Shown: positions 53,109 through 61,363 of the stretch, piece after piece
Layout: each line of letters starts with the position of its first letter
Position numbering within the stretch: the first letter of the stretch is position 1
NCBI RefSeq assembly: GCF_000830985.1
Contig: NZ_CP007151.1
Location: forward strand, 2,046,001 to 2,110,000
From: Marinobacter similis
GTDB taxonomy: Bacteria > Pseudomonadota > Gammaproteobacteria > Pseudomonadales > Oleiphilaceae
DNA: 64,000 nt
Reading direction: 5' to 3'
Made by a program: the position numbers and the translations under genes
Notes under the pieces: model-generated
What the model saw: only the letters and a program-made list of their open reading frames with translations
Told to the model about the DNA's origin: nothing
Database searches by the model: none

Positions 53109-54677
53109 ATGTGTCCTCCGTTTTCGGATCCCGATCAGCGCTTGTTCGTGCGCAATGCGTCCCTGTCTGACCTTTCCGGAATAATCGCCCTGAGCCGTCG
53201 TGTCTACGAAGGCACGGGCATGTACGGTTACTCCAAAGGCCCACTAACCGGCCAAATCAATACCTTCCCCGATGGCCAGTTCGTGGCCATGCTCGGGGAC
53301 ACGGTGGTGGGTTACTGCGCGACCTTCCGGATCTCGGGTGAGATTGCGCTCGGGCCCCACGACTGGACCTCCATCACCGGCAATGGCTACGCCTCCCGCC
53401 ACGATTCGGAGGGGGACTGGCTCTATGGGATGGAAGTGTGTGTGGACCCCGAATGCCGCGGTTACCGTATTGGTGAGCGCCTGTACAACGAGCGTAAACA
53501 ACTTTGCCAAAGGTTAGGCTTGCAAGGAGTGGTGTTTGCGGGGCGCCTGCCAACCTTGCGCAAGCGGCTGAAAAAATACGATTCGGTAGAGGCCTACATC
53601 GAAGCCATCAAGTCCAAGGAACAGTCCGATCCGGTGCTGTCGTTCCAGCTTCATAACGGCTTCGACGTCCACGGGGTCATTCCCCATTACCTGGATTCCG
53701 ATCACGATTCCCTGGGCTACGGCGTTCATCTGGTCTGGCGTAATCCGAAAGTGCCCCAGGCGGGCCCTGAAGAAAAAGCCAAGCGCTATGGCAAACGCAT
53801 GCCGGACACGGTGCGTGTGGGCACTGTTCAGTATCAGCAGCGCCCGGTGGCGTCGTTCGATGAATTTAGCGACATCGTCCGTTATTTCGTCGATGTAGTG
53901 TCCACCTACAAGGGCGATTTTGTGGTGTTTCCGGAGCTGTTCACCCTCCAGTTGCTCTCCATCGAGCGGCGGGAGGGCAGCGCGGCCGACGCGTTTGCGG
54001 CGGTTACGCACTATGCCGGCCGCTTCCGCGACCTGATGCGGGACCTGGCGCTCAGGTACAACATCAACATCATTGCCGGCTCCACGCCGGTGCGGGAAGA
54101 AGACGGCACTGTGCACAACACGGCGTTCGTGTGCCTGCGCGATGGCCAGGTGTTTACCCAGCCCAAAATTCACCCGACGCCGAACGAGGCCTACTGGTGG
54201 AACGTACGGGGTGGCAATCGGGTCAGCGCCATCGAGACCGACTGCGGCCCCATTGGCGTACTTATTTGTTACGACGCGGAGTTCCCGGAGCTGACCCGTC
54301 ACCTGGTGGATCAGGGCGTGCAGATCGTCTTCGTGCCTTTCTGCACCGACGAACGCCAGAGTTATCTGAGGGTGAGGTATTGCTGCCAGGCGAGGGCGGT
54401 GGAGAACCAGGTTTACGTGGTGCTGTCTGGCAATGTTGGCAACCTGCCCAATGTGCCGAACATGGAAATCCAGTACGGCCAGAGCTGCATTCTCACCCCC
54501 TGTGATTTCCCGTTTGCCCGGGACGGCATCGCCGCGGATACCGAGCCCAATGTGGAAACAGTCGCGTTCGCCGATCTGAGGCCGGAAGTGCTGATCACCG
54601 CGCGCAACAGCGGCACGGTGAAGAATCTGCAGGATCGCCGGCACGACCTCTATAGCGTGAACTGGCGCGGGGAGTAG
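53109..54677 (+). CDS. GNAT-nitrilase fusion: N-acetyltransferase domain plus carbon-nitrogen hydrolase (522 aa)
   Basis: The N-terminal 210 residues form a GNAT acetyltransferase (VRNASLSDLSGIIALSRRVYEG, then the CoA loop region CVDPECRGYRIGERLYNERKQL). The C-terminal part is a nitrilase-superfamily C-N hydrolase with the Glu-Lys-Cys triad: VVFPELFTLQ (Glu), QPKIHPTP (Lys) and GVLICYDAEFPE (Cys). Fusions of this kind occur in bacteria, but the joint substrate is not known. The start at 53109 is one of two close candidates (GTG 53103); it follows GAGGTGTTT. The downstream intergenic to rluF is short. Confidence 0.9.
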   Translation: MCPPFSDPDQRLFVRNASLSDLSGIIALSRRVYEGTGMYGYSKGPLTGQINTFPDGQFVAMLGDTVVGYCATFRISGEIALGPHDWTSITGNGYASRHDSEGDWLYGMEVCVDPECRGYRIGERLYNERKQLCQRLGLQGVVFAGRLPTLRKRLKKYDSVEAYIEAIKSKEQSDPVLSFQLHNGFDVHGVIPHYLDSDHDSLGYGVHLVWRNPKVPQAGPEEKAKRYGKRMPDTVRVGTVQYQQRPVASFDEFSDIVRYFVDVVSTYKGDFVVFPELFTLQLLSIERREGSAADAFAAVTHYAGRFRDLMRDLALRYNINIIAGSTPVREEDGTVHNTAFVCLRDGQVFTQPKIHPTPNEAYWWNVRGGNRVSAIETDCGPIGVLICYDAEFPELTRHLVDQGVQIVFVPFCTDERQSYLRVRYCCQARAVENQVYVVLSGNVGNLPNVPNMEIQYGQSCILTPCDFPFARDGIAADTEPNVETVAFADLRPEVLITARNSGTVKNLQDRRHDLYSVNWRGE

Positions 54678-54691
54678 CCAGGCCGGCGCGG

Positions 54692-55732
54692 CTATCGTTT
54701 GGTGCTGCGCTGGCGCTGTTTTTTTGGCTTGCCTCGTCCCGGAGCAGAGGAACCCGGGCGGCCAGCGGGTTTGCCCGAAGGTTTCCCAGACGGCTTGCCC
54801 GCCGGTTTCCCTGAAGGTTTGCCTGAAGGCTTGGTGCCGGCGCCAGGTTTGCGGGGTTTGCCACCCGGGCGTTTGCCGGGCGCCGAACCGGCAGGCTTGT
54901 TCTTGCCGGATGGCTTACCATGTGAGTTGCCACGTGAGTTGCCACGTGAGTTGCCACGTGAGTTGCCAGGCTGGCTGCGGATCTGCTTCCGGGCACCGGC
55001 CGGTGCTTCGGACGAGGAATCCTTGATGGCGTCAAACAGCACCGCCAGTTCTTTATCGGTGAGGTCGCGCCACTGGCCCACGGGCAGCCCACCCAGGCTG
55101 ACGTTCATAATGCGCACCCGCTCCAGCTTGGTCACCTCGTAACCAAAGTGCTCACACATCCGGCGGATCTGCCGGTTCAGGCCCTGTACCAGGGTAATCC
55201 GGAACACGAAGCGGGATTCCTGCTGCACCTTGCACTTCTTGGTGACCGTTCCGAGGATTGGTACGCCATTGGCCATGCCCTGCACGAACTCCCGATTGAT
55301 GGGACGATCGACGGTGACCAGGTATTCCTTTTCATGGTTGTTGCCGGCGCGCAGGATCTTGTTCACCAGGTCGCCGTTGCTGGTCATGAAGATCAGGCCC
55401 TGGGAATCCTTGTCCAGTCGCCCGATCGGGAAAATTCGGGTGCTGTGGCCGACAAAACGCTGGATGTTGTGGCGCTCGGCGTCGTCGGTGGTGCTCACCA
55501 CGCCTACGGGTTTGTTCACTGCGATAAACACCAGATCTTCTTCAGCCCGGGGTTCAATTACCTGGCCATTTACTTTCACCGTGTCAGTCGGCAACACCTG
55601 ATCGCCCACGGTGGCCCGTTTGCCGTTGATAAACACGTTGCCCTGCTCAATGTAACGGTCGGCCTCCCGCCGCGAGCAGAGTCCGCTTTCGCTGATGTAT
55701 TTGTTCAAACGGGTGGAAGAGCTGTTGGTCAT
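54692..55732 (-). CDS. rluF: 23S rRNA pseudouridine synthase, RluF/RsuA family, with long basic C-terminal tail (346 aa)
   Basis: N-terminal S4 RNA-binding domain ([23 protein letters not shown]), then the RsuA-family catalytic domain: [39 protein letters not shown] (catalytic Asp), [11 protein letters not shown] and [13 protein letters not shown]. RluF modifies U2604 in E. coli 23S rRNA. After residue 245 the tail is a repetitive basic region, [13 protein letters not shown] then [16 protein letters not shown], about 100 residues. The catalytic part is normal; the tail is species-specific and may bind RNA. Start at 55732. Confidence 0.9.
   Translation of the reverse strand: MTNSSSTRLNKYISESGLCSRREADRYIEQGNVFINGKRATVGDQVLPTDTVKVNGQVIEPRAEEDLVFIAVNKPVGVVSTTDDAERHNIQRFVGHSTRIFPIGRLDKDSQGLIFMTSNGDLVNKILRAGNNHEKEYLVTVDRPINREFVQGMANGVPILGTVTKKCKVQQESRFVFRITLVQGLNRQIRRMCEHFGYEVTKLERVRIMNVSLGGLPVGQWRDLTDKELAVLFDAIKDSSSEAPAGARKQIRSQPGNSRGNSRGNSRGNSHGKPSGKNKPAGSAPGKRPGGKPRKPGAGTKPSGKPSGKPAGKPSGKPSGKPAGRPGSSAPGRGKPKKQRQRSTKR
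54771..54965. repeat. Tandem repeats inside the rluF tail
   Basis: The DNA carries a 12-bp unit GTGAGTTGCCAC repeated about four times at roughly 54920-54967 and a looser GGTTTGCCTGAAG-type set between about 54775 and 54840. They encode the GNSR and KPSG repeats. Such arrays vary in copy number between strains. Confidence 0.8.
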
Positions 55733-55870
55733 CGGGGGTCCGTTGGGTGACTGAGTGCGCCCATGATAACAGGGGTATAGCGGGCTTACAGCCTTGCGGC
55801 TGGCGGTTTTTTCCTGGGTCTGCGATGATTCCGGCTCTGATCTATACCAACTGGCAGGTGAGCGTAGTCC

Positions 55871-56638
55871 GTGATAATCAAACTTATTTCTGCCCTTTTT
55901 CCAGCCAGCCTGTGGCGCCTGCCAACACTCTCTCTATTTTTGGTATCAATGACAGTAGCTTCTTTTGCGTCCGCGGAACGCCTGCGTCTGGTGACCGAAG
56001 AGTGGCCGTCGCTGATCGACAATACTGACGATGGCCCGGCGGGCATCTTGTGGGAAATCTCCCGGGATGTACTGACCAATCTGGGGTATGAGGTGAGTCT
56101 GGAGTTCGTACCCTGGAAACGAGCTCTTCGAATGGTGCTAGAAGGTGAGCGAGACGGCATCGTTGGCATCGGCATTACTGAAGAGCGGGCTTCACGGTTG
56201 CGCTTTCCAGACGAGATTTTACTGATCAGTGAAACCGTGGTGGTGTCCCGAAAAGATCGTTACGTGGTTTACTCGGGCCCTGAATCGCTGGCGGGATTGC
56301 AGGTCGGCATTTCGCCTGGTTACAGCTATTACGGAGCCATTCGAGATGTCACTAATTTTGAGCGAGTCTCCATGCCAGGTATTGATTCCGGGGTGAGGAT
56401 GCTCATGCTTGGGCGTATTGACGCCATGCTGTCGAACCACTACGTGATAATGGCGGAAGCCCAAAGGCAGGGTGTGAGCGACGATATTGTTGTGTCTGAA
56501 CTGCCAATAAGCCGTGGCCCGCTCTACCTGGCGTTCCGTCAGGGAGTGCCGGAGGATTTCGTGGTCAAATTTTCCAATGCCCTGAAACGCTATAAAGCGG
56601 CTAATCTCATCACCGAACGTCCATCAAGCGGGCTCTGA
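55871..56638 (+). CDS. Substrate-binding protein, ABC family 3-like (255 aa)
   Basis: Periplasmic solute-binding protein fold (amino-acid type). A signal peptide ends in [10 protein letters not shown]. The mature part has [55 protein letters not shown] and [14 protein letters not shown]. No cognate permease is beside it; it sits before a FetA/FetB pair. Some such proteins are sensors instead of transport parts. The start is GTG at 55871. Confidence 0.83.
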   Translation: MIIKLISALFPASLWRLPTLSLFLVSMTVASFASAERLRLVTEEWPSLIDNTDDGPAGILWEISRDVLTNLGYEVSLEFVPWKRALRMVLEGERDGIVGIGITEERASRLRFPDEILLISETVVVSRKDRYVVYSGPESLAGLQVGISPGYSYYGAIRDVTNFERVSMPGIDSGVRMLMLGRIDAMLSNHYVIMAEAQRQGVSDDIVVSELPISRGPLYLAFRQGVPEDFVVKFSNALKRYKAANLITERPSSGL

Positions 56639-56648
56639 CGGGATAGCA

Positions 56649-57254
56649 GTGACAACACTAACACTCGATAACATTTCGGTCGGCGCGCTGGAGGGGGTGA
56701 ACCTCTCCCTTCAGGGCGGCGACATTGTCTGTGTCTCTGGGCCATCCGGCTCTGGCAAGAGTCGTCTGTTGCGGGCCGTGGCGGATCTCGACCCGCACCA
56801 AGGCACTGTGGTGCTGGATGAGGTGCAGCAGGGATCGATGCCGGGCCATTGCTGGCGCCGGCAGGTGATGATGGTGCCCGCCGATAGCCAGTGGTGGTAT
56901 GAAGACGTCGGCGCCCACTTCGAACCAGAACAGCGCACACTCCCCAGTGCCTTGGGTTTGCCCCCGGAAACCATGAACTGGACCGTTAACCGGTTGTCAT
57001 CCGGCGAGCGTCAGCGGCTTGCCATTGCGCGCGCGCTGGCACGTCAGCCTCGGGTTCTGCTGCTGGATGAGCCAACGGCGAATCTGGACCAGGATATGAC
57101 CCATCAGGTGGAGAACTGGCTGCTGGAGGAAATTCGCGCCCGGGACCTGATTGTGATCTGGATCGCCCACGACATCGGCCAGATCGAGCGAGTTGCTAGC
57201 CGGCACTACCACATCCAGGGCAGCACACTGGAGCCGGTTCATGGAAGTCATTGA
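56649..57254 (+). CDS. fetA: FetA-like (YbbL) ABC transporter ATP-binding protein (201 aa)
   Basis: Walker A SGPSGSGKSRLL, signature LSSGERQRLAIARAL and Walker B RVLLLDEPTANLD. Small, as YbbL. E. coli FetA works with FetB in a proposed iron exporter. The start GTG follows the solute-binding protein stop by 10 bases. The overlap with the next gene suggests translational coupling. Confidence 0.87.
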   Translation: MTTLTLDNISVGALEGVNLSLQGGDIVCVSGPSGSGKSRLLRAVADLDPHQGTVVLDEVQQGSMPGHCWRRQVMMVPADSQWWYEDVGAHFEPEQRTLPSALGLPPETMNWTVNRLSSGERQRLAIARALARQPRVLLLDEPTANLDQDMTHQVENWLLEEIRARDLIVIWIAHDIGQIERVASRHYHIQGSTLEPVHGSH

Positions 57255-58045
57255 TCTCGCCTGGTGGAAACTGGCGCTGACAGCGCTGCTGGTTCTGGCG
57301 TTGGCCGGCGTAAGCCTGGCGACCCGGCTGGGTATTGGGCGCAGCCTGCTGATCGCTGCCAGCCGAACCGTTATCCAGCTGGCGCTCATCGGGCTGGTGC
57401 TGGAGGCCCTGTTTGCGTCTTCGGAATTTTATTGGATTGCCCTGCTGGCGCTAATTATGCTGCTGGTGGCCGGCCGTGAAGTGATGGCGCGGCAGCAGCG
57501 ACGCCTGAGTGGCATCTGGGCGTTCGGGATTGGTACCGGTGCCATGTTCGTGTCCTCGTTCACGGTGACGGTGCTGACCCTGGTGGTGGTGATCGGACCA
57601 GAGCCTGGTATGCGCCACAGTACGCCATCCCGCTGCTGGGCATGATGCTGGGCAACACCATGACCGGCGTAGCTTGAGCCTGGACCGGCTGAACGAATCG
57701 GTCTGGAGCCAGCGCACGATCATCGAAAACCGGCTGATGCTCGGTGAACCATGGAACCAGGCCCTGGAAGATATTCGCCGACACGCCATGCGCAGCGGTA
57801 TGATGCCTTCCATCAACGCCATGGCCGCCGCCGGCATTGTCAGCCTGCCCGGGATGATGACGGGTCAGATTCTGGCTGGCAGTCCACCCGCCATTGCGGT
57901 GAAATACCAGATCCTGGTGATGCTCACGATTACTGTCGGCACCGGATTCGGCACCCTGATGGCGGTATCCTGGGGCAGCCGCCGGCTCTTTGATGATCGT
58001 GAGCGGCTGCGGCTGGACCGACTGGTGCACCAAAAGAACCAATGA
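57241..58045 (+). CDS. fetB: FetB-like (UPF0014/YbbM) membrane protein, two frameshifts (near 57605 and 57673)
   Basis: Multi-pass UPF0014 permease. The first frame is MEVIDLAWWKLALTALLVLALAGVSLAT..., with AASRTVIQLALIGLVLEAL. The middle is restored by one C (GAGCCCTGG) giving PWYAPQYAIPLLGMMLGN, and a second C (GTAGCCTTGAGC) gives the continuation VALSLDRLNESVWSQR. It ends with MTGQILAGSPPAIAVKYQILVMLTI. Repaired length 268 aa. It starts 14 bases inside the fetA gene. Iron or metal export is the assigned role by homology. Confidence 0.87.
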
Positions 58046-58061
58046 GGTTAGACCCCCTTCC

Positions 58062-59063
58062 ATGAAACAACCCATTCCTACCAACTTGATCCTCGGTTTC
58101 CTAGGCGTTGGCAAGACCACCGCCATACTGGATCTGCTGAAAACCAAGCCTGAGGGCGAAGTCTGGGCCGTGCTCGTTAACGAGTTTGGTGAAGTCGGCA
58201 TAGACGGCGCCATGTTGCAGACCGAGGGCGCCTTCATTCGTGAGGTACCTGGTGGCTGCATGTGTTGTGTTGCCGGTCTGCCCATGCAGATTGGTCTGAA
58301 TATGTTGATCCAAAAGGCCAAGCCGGACCGCCTGATCATCGAGCCCACCGGCCTTGGACACCCGGCAAAAATCCTGGAAACCCTGACTGCCGAGCACTAC
58401 GCCGATGTGCTGGCATTGGGCCCGGTCATCACCCTGGTGGATCCGCGCAAGCTGGAAGACACTCGGGTGCTGGAGAATGTTCAGTTCCGGGATCAGGTCG
58501 CCGCCGCGGATATTCTGGTCGCCAATAAGACGGATGTGGCCTCGCCGGAGCAAATTGAGGGCTTTGATCGCTGGGCCGCTGAGCTGGCACCGGCCAAGAA
58601 GGCGATTTTCAAGACCCATCATGGCAGGCTCCGCCCGGAGTGGCTGGATGGCGAAACCAGCCTGCCAGCTGTCAGCTCGCCCCATGCCCACGATCACCAT
58701 CATGCCAAGACGGTGGCGCCTGCGCCGGATATCACGGAGCAGCCTTGGCAACTGGTCAGAAATGAAGGGCAGGGCTATGTCAGCCTGGGCTGGCGCGTTC
58801 ATCCGGAGATCCGATTCGACGAGCAGTCGCTGATGGCTCTGGCAATGGACAGCCGTTTTGAACGGTTCAAAGCTGTTGTTCACTGCATCGACGGCTGGCG
58901 GACCCTGAACATGGTCGACGGTTCGCTGTCGGTGTCAGAAAGCGACAGCCGTGAGTTATCCCGACTGGAAGCCATCAGCCCAGAGGCGCTGTCGGACGCC
59001 GAGCTGGATCAGGCTATGAAAGAAGCGGCTGGCGTGGCTGATGAGTGTGTTGCAACTCCATGA
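58062..59063 (+). CDS. CobW/COG0523 family metal-chaperone GTPase (333 aa)
   Basis: GTPase that delivers a metal, often zinc. Walker A is LGFLGVGKTTAIL, the metal-binding CXCC is GGCMCCVAGLP, and the GTP base recognition is VANKTDVASP. A His-rich stretch HAHDHHHAK could bind metal. The start at 58062 is in a short ORF overlap. Its stop overlaps the methyltransferase start (ATGA). Metal identity not known. Confidence 0.9.
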   Translation: MKQPIPTNLILGFLGVGKTTAILDLLKTKPEGEVWAVLVNEFGEVGIDGAMLQTEGAFIREVPGGCMCCVAGLPMQIGLNMLIQKAKPDRLIIEPTGLGHPAKILETLTAEHYADVLALGPVITLVDPRKLEDTRVLENVQFRDQVAAADILVANKTDVASPEQIEGFDRWAAELAPAKKAIFKTHHGRLRPEWLDGETSLPAVSSPHAHDHHHAKTVAPAPDITEQPWQLVRNEGQGYVSLGWRVHPEIRFDEQSLMALAMDSRFERFKAVVHCIDGWRTLNMVDGSLSVSESDSRELSRLEAISPEALSDAELDQAMKEAAGVADECVATP

Positions 59064-59713
59064 CGGAATGCCCGGTATGCGAGCGAGGCCAGCTGGAGGA
59101 CTTCCAGGTGGTCAAGTCCCAGCAATACCTGCGTTGTCAGGTCTGCGAGGCTACTTTGCTGGCGCAAGCCTGTCGGTTGTCAGCCTCTGAGGAACGGGCG
59201 ATCTACGATTTCCACGAAAATGAGACCGAGGATCCGGGCTATCGGAAATTCCTGAGCAAACTGACCGAGCCGCTGCTGGAAAGTCTGGAACCGGGAATGG
59301 CCGGTCTGGATTTCGGCTGTGGGCCTGGGCCTGCGCTGGCCGGGATGCTCACCGAGGCGGGCATGGCAATGAGCCTGTACGACCCCTTCTTCCACGACTC
59401 GGCCCAGGCCCTGGAACGGGAGTACGATTTCCTGACCTGTACGGAGGTGGTGGAGCATCTGCATCAGCCGGCGCAGGTCTTCCGCCAGATGGATGGCCTG
59501 CTAAAGCCCGGGGGCTGGCTGGGTGTTATGACCTGCTTCCAGACCGACGACGCCCGCTTTGCGAACTGGCATTACCGGCGCGACCCCACCCACGTGGTGT
59601 TCTACCGGGAGCACACGCTGGCGGTCATCGCCGATCAACTGGGGTGGGAGTTGGTGGTGCCAAGAAAGGACGTGGCTTTGTTTCGAAAGGCCGGGACCCG
59701 CAAGGCTCACTGA
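59060..59713 (+). CDS. Class I SAM-dependent methyltransferase with N-terminal zinc-ribbon (217 aa)
   Basis: N-terminal zinc-finger pattern CPVC...LRCQVC (two CxxC pairs) then a methyltransferase fold with GLDFGCGPGPALAG as the SAM-binding loop and TCTEVVEHLHQPAQVF. It overlaps the CobW stop by 4 bases. The substrate is unknown. Confidence 0.87.
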   Translation: MTECPVCERGQLEDFQVVKSQQYLRCQVCEATLLAQACRLSASEERAIYDFHENETEDPGYRKFLSKLTEPLLESLEPGMAGLDFGCGPGPALAGMLTEAGMAMSLYDPFFHDSAQALEREYDFLTCTEVVEHLHQPAQVFRQMDGLLKPGGWLGVMTCFQTDDARFANWHYRRDPTHVVFYREHTLAVIADQLGWELVVPRKDVALFRKAGTRKAH

Positions 59714-59718
59714 ATTTC

Positions 59719-60716
59719 TCAATCTTTGGTTTGAGGCAGGGCGGGGCAGGCCGGTACGGAGCACTGATTCACGTGTACTTTGTCTGATACTGATTCCACG
59801 TGCGATTCGAACCGTTCAGGAGCCAGCGCGGCGGCGCACTGCTGCGCTTTGGTTGCCTCCTCAGAGCAGCCCAGCTCACCGAGAGTGTGGGCAAGGTTGT
59901 TCCAGCCCACCGCTTCGTTCGGGAATTTTGTGACCAGGCGGTCAAAGTGCTTGCGGGCCTGCTGCACATGTTGGCGGGTGTAAGCGATGTTGCCCTGGCC
60001 CAGAATGGCGGCGGGTTGATCCGGCCAGCGGCGTTCGGCGGTGCGGTAGGCGGTCATGGCGGCATTGGTTTGGCCGGTGGTTTCCAGATCGTTGGCGGCA
60101 CTCAGGTACTTTAATGGCTTTGCAGTTGCGGGAATCTGGTCTGGCGGCAGGATCACTGCGGCCCAGTTATCAGACCTGGCCCAGGTATTGGCAAACACTT
60201 CCACGCTGGCTTCATGACGCTCGCGGGTGCCGTGTGCAGGATGATGGTCTGTTTTTCCGGATCAAAACCCATCACGACCGCAAAGTGCCACTGCGGCCAC
60301 CAGTTGTAGAACAGGTTCTGCATGACCAGCACCGGGTTGCCGGCTTCCACCTCACGCAGCAGACTGTCCAGCTTGCCATCCAGAATATAGACCAACATGT
60401 TGTGGGACCTTGCCGCGGCCACCATTTCCACCTGCAGAGAGCCTTCCCGGCCGGGTATGTACACCAGCTCCCGCAGTATATCCGGGTTGGTGTTCAAACC
60501 CTGACTGTTGAGCATCATCGCCAGGGCAGCCGGGCCGCACTGATAAAGCTCTTGAGGATAGAAAGGGACATCCTCCAGCACCGTGCGCGTCTGCAACGAC
60601 AGGTTGCTGTCGTCAGTGGCAGGCCACTTTGGGGTTGTGCTGCAGCCGGCCAGCAGCAGGATCAGTAACAGGCTGATCAGGCCGCTGGCTGGCTTGGGTG
60701 TGAAGGGAAAGGACAC
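59719..60716 (-). CDS. PA2778-type cysteine peptidase/TPR lipoprotein, frameshift near 60231
   Basis: N-terminal lipoprotein signal (LLILLLAGCST), then a C39-like peptidase domain: PFYPQELYQCGPAALAMMLNSQG (Cys), HFAVVMGFD (His). The frame breaks after ILHTAPA; one missing G gives ILHTGTRERHEASVEVFANTWARSDN, and the rest contains tetratricopeptide-like repeats (NAAMTAYRTAERRWPDQPAAILGQGNIAY). Repaired length 332 aa. Adjacent to a PA2779 gene as in other species. Function unknown. Confidence 0.85.
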
Positions 60717-61118
60717 TTACCGGATGCAGTGCACAAACGGGAAGATATCGGTCGCGCAGAGCATGTCTGTCACGATGAACACCAGCAGGAACAGCACGAT
60801 GATGCCAACGACACCCTGGCCTGCAGGTGCTTCTGCCAGTTGCTGCTCAAACTCCGCCAGTTCTTGCGGGGTGAGGTTCTGGATACGGTCCCGAACCTGA
60901 TCTTCGCTAACGCCCATATCGGCCAGCTTATCCTTCACTTCCTGTTTCTCCAGCATATCCATCAGCTGCTGACGATCGAGCTGGACTTCCTGTCCGGTAA
61001 TCATTTCTCCAGTGCCGACCATGGCGGCGGTGGCTGTGGAGGACCAGACTGAACCGAGGCTCAGCATCAAGGCCATGAAAAACGAAACGTACCTAAGGTG
61101 CTTTCTAATACCGGACAT
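60717..61118 (-). CDS. PA2779 family protein (133 aa)
   Basis: Short membrane protein, with an N-terminal hydrophobic segment (YVSFFMALMLSLGSVWSSTATAA) and a C-terminal one (VVGIIVLFLLVFIVTDMLC). The middle is helical and acidic (MLEKQEVKDKLADMGVSEDQVRDRIQNL). Its stop is followed at once by the GTG start of the PA2778-like gene, so the two form an operon. Function unknown; the pairing is conserved. Confidence 0.85.
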   Translation of the reverse strand: MSGIRKHLRYVSFFMALMLSLGSVWSSTATAAMVGTGEMITGQEVQLDRQQLMDMLEKQEVKDKLADMGVSEDQVRDRIQNLTPQELAEFEQQLAEAPAGQGVVGIIVLFLLVFIVTDMLCATDIFPFVHCIR

Positions 61119-61363
61119 CTTTGGCTCCTGTTTCTAATTGGTGTGATATGACGATAGTCCAGACATAGGTTATTGTTCAACATACAGTTTGGTCATCAAC
61201 TGGATCTGCTGCCCGCGAAAAAGTAAATCTGCTGAACCTATTTGAAAATTTAGACCCGCCTCCCAGGTGAACAAACCCTTACAAAAAACACTTCTTTGGC
61301 GCTATCACCCGGCCCTGACTGTTTCTAAACTAGCCAGATCAACCATTTACAGATAAGTGACTC
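61119..61363. promoter_or_regulatory. Divergent promoter region of PA2779 and Ser/Thr kinase operons
   Basis: 245 bases between divergent starts, AT-rich around 61160-61300. Both promoters should be here. No specific site could be picked out. Confidence 0.4.

Noticed and set aside
53514..54644. 376-residue minus-strand frame across the GNAT-nitrilase gene
   Set aside because: Shadow frame from GC-rich codons; the plus-strand protein has two clear domains and the full catalytic triad.
55789..55812. CAGCC-TTGC-GGCTG hairpin followed by a T run, like a terminator
   Set aside because: It lies between divergent starts of rluF and the binding-protein gene, where no terminator is needed on the plus strand; stem is short and there is a GCGG gap before the T run.
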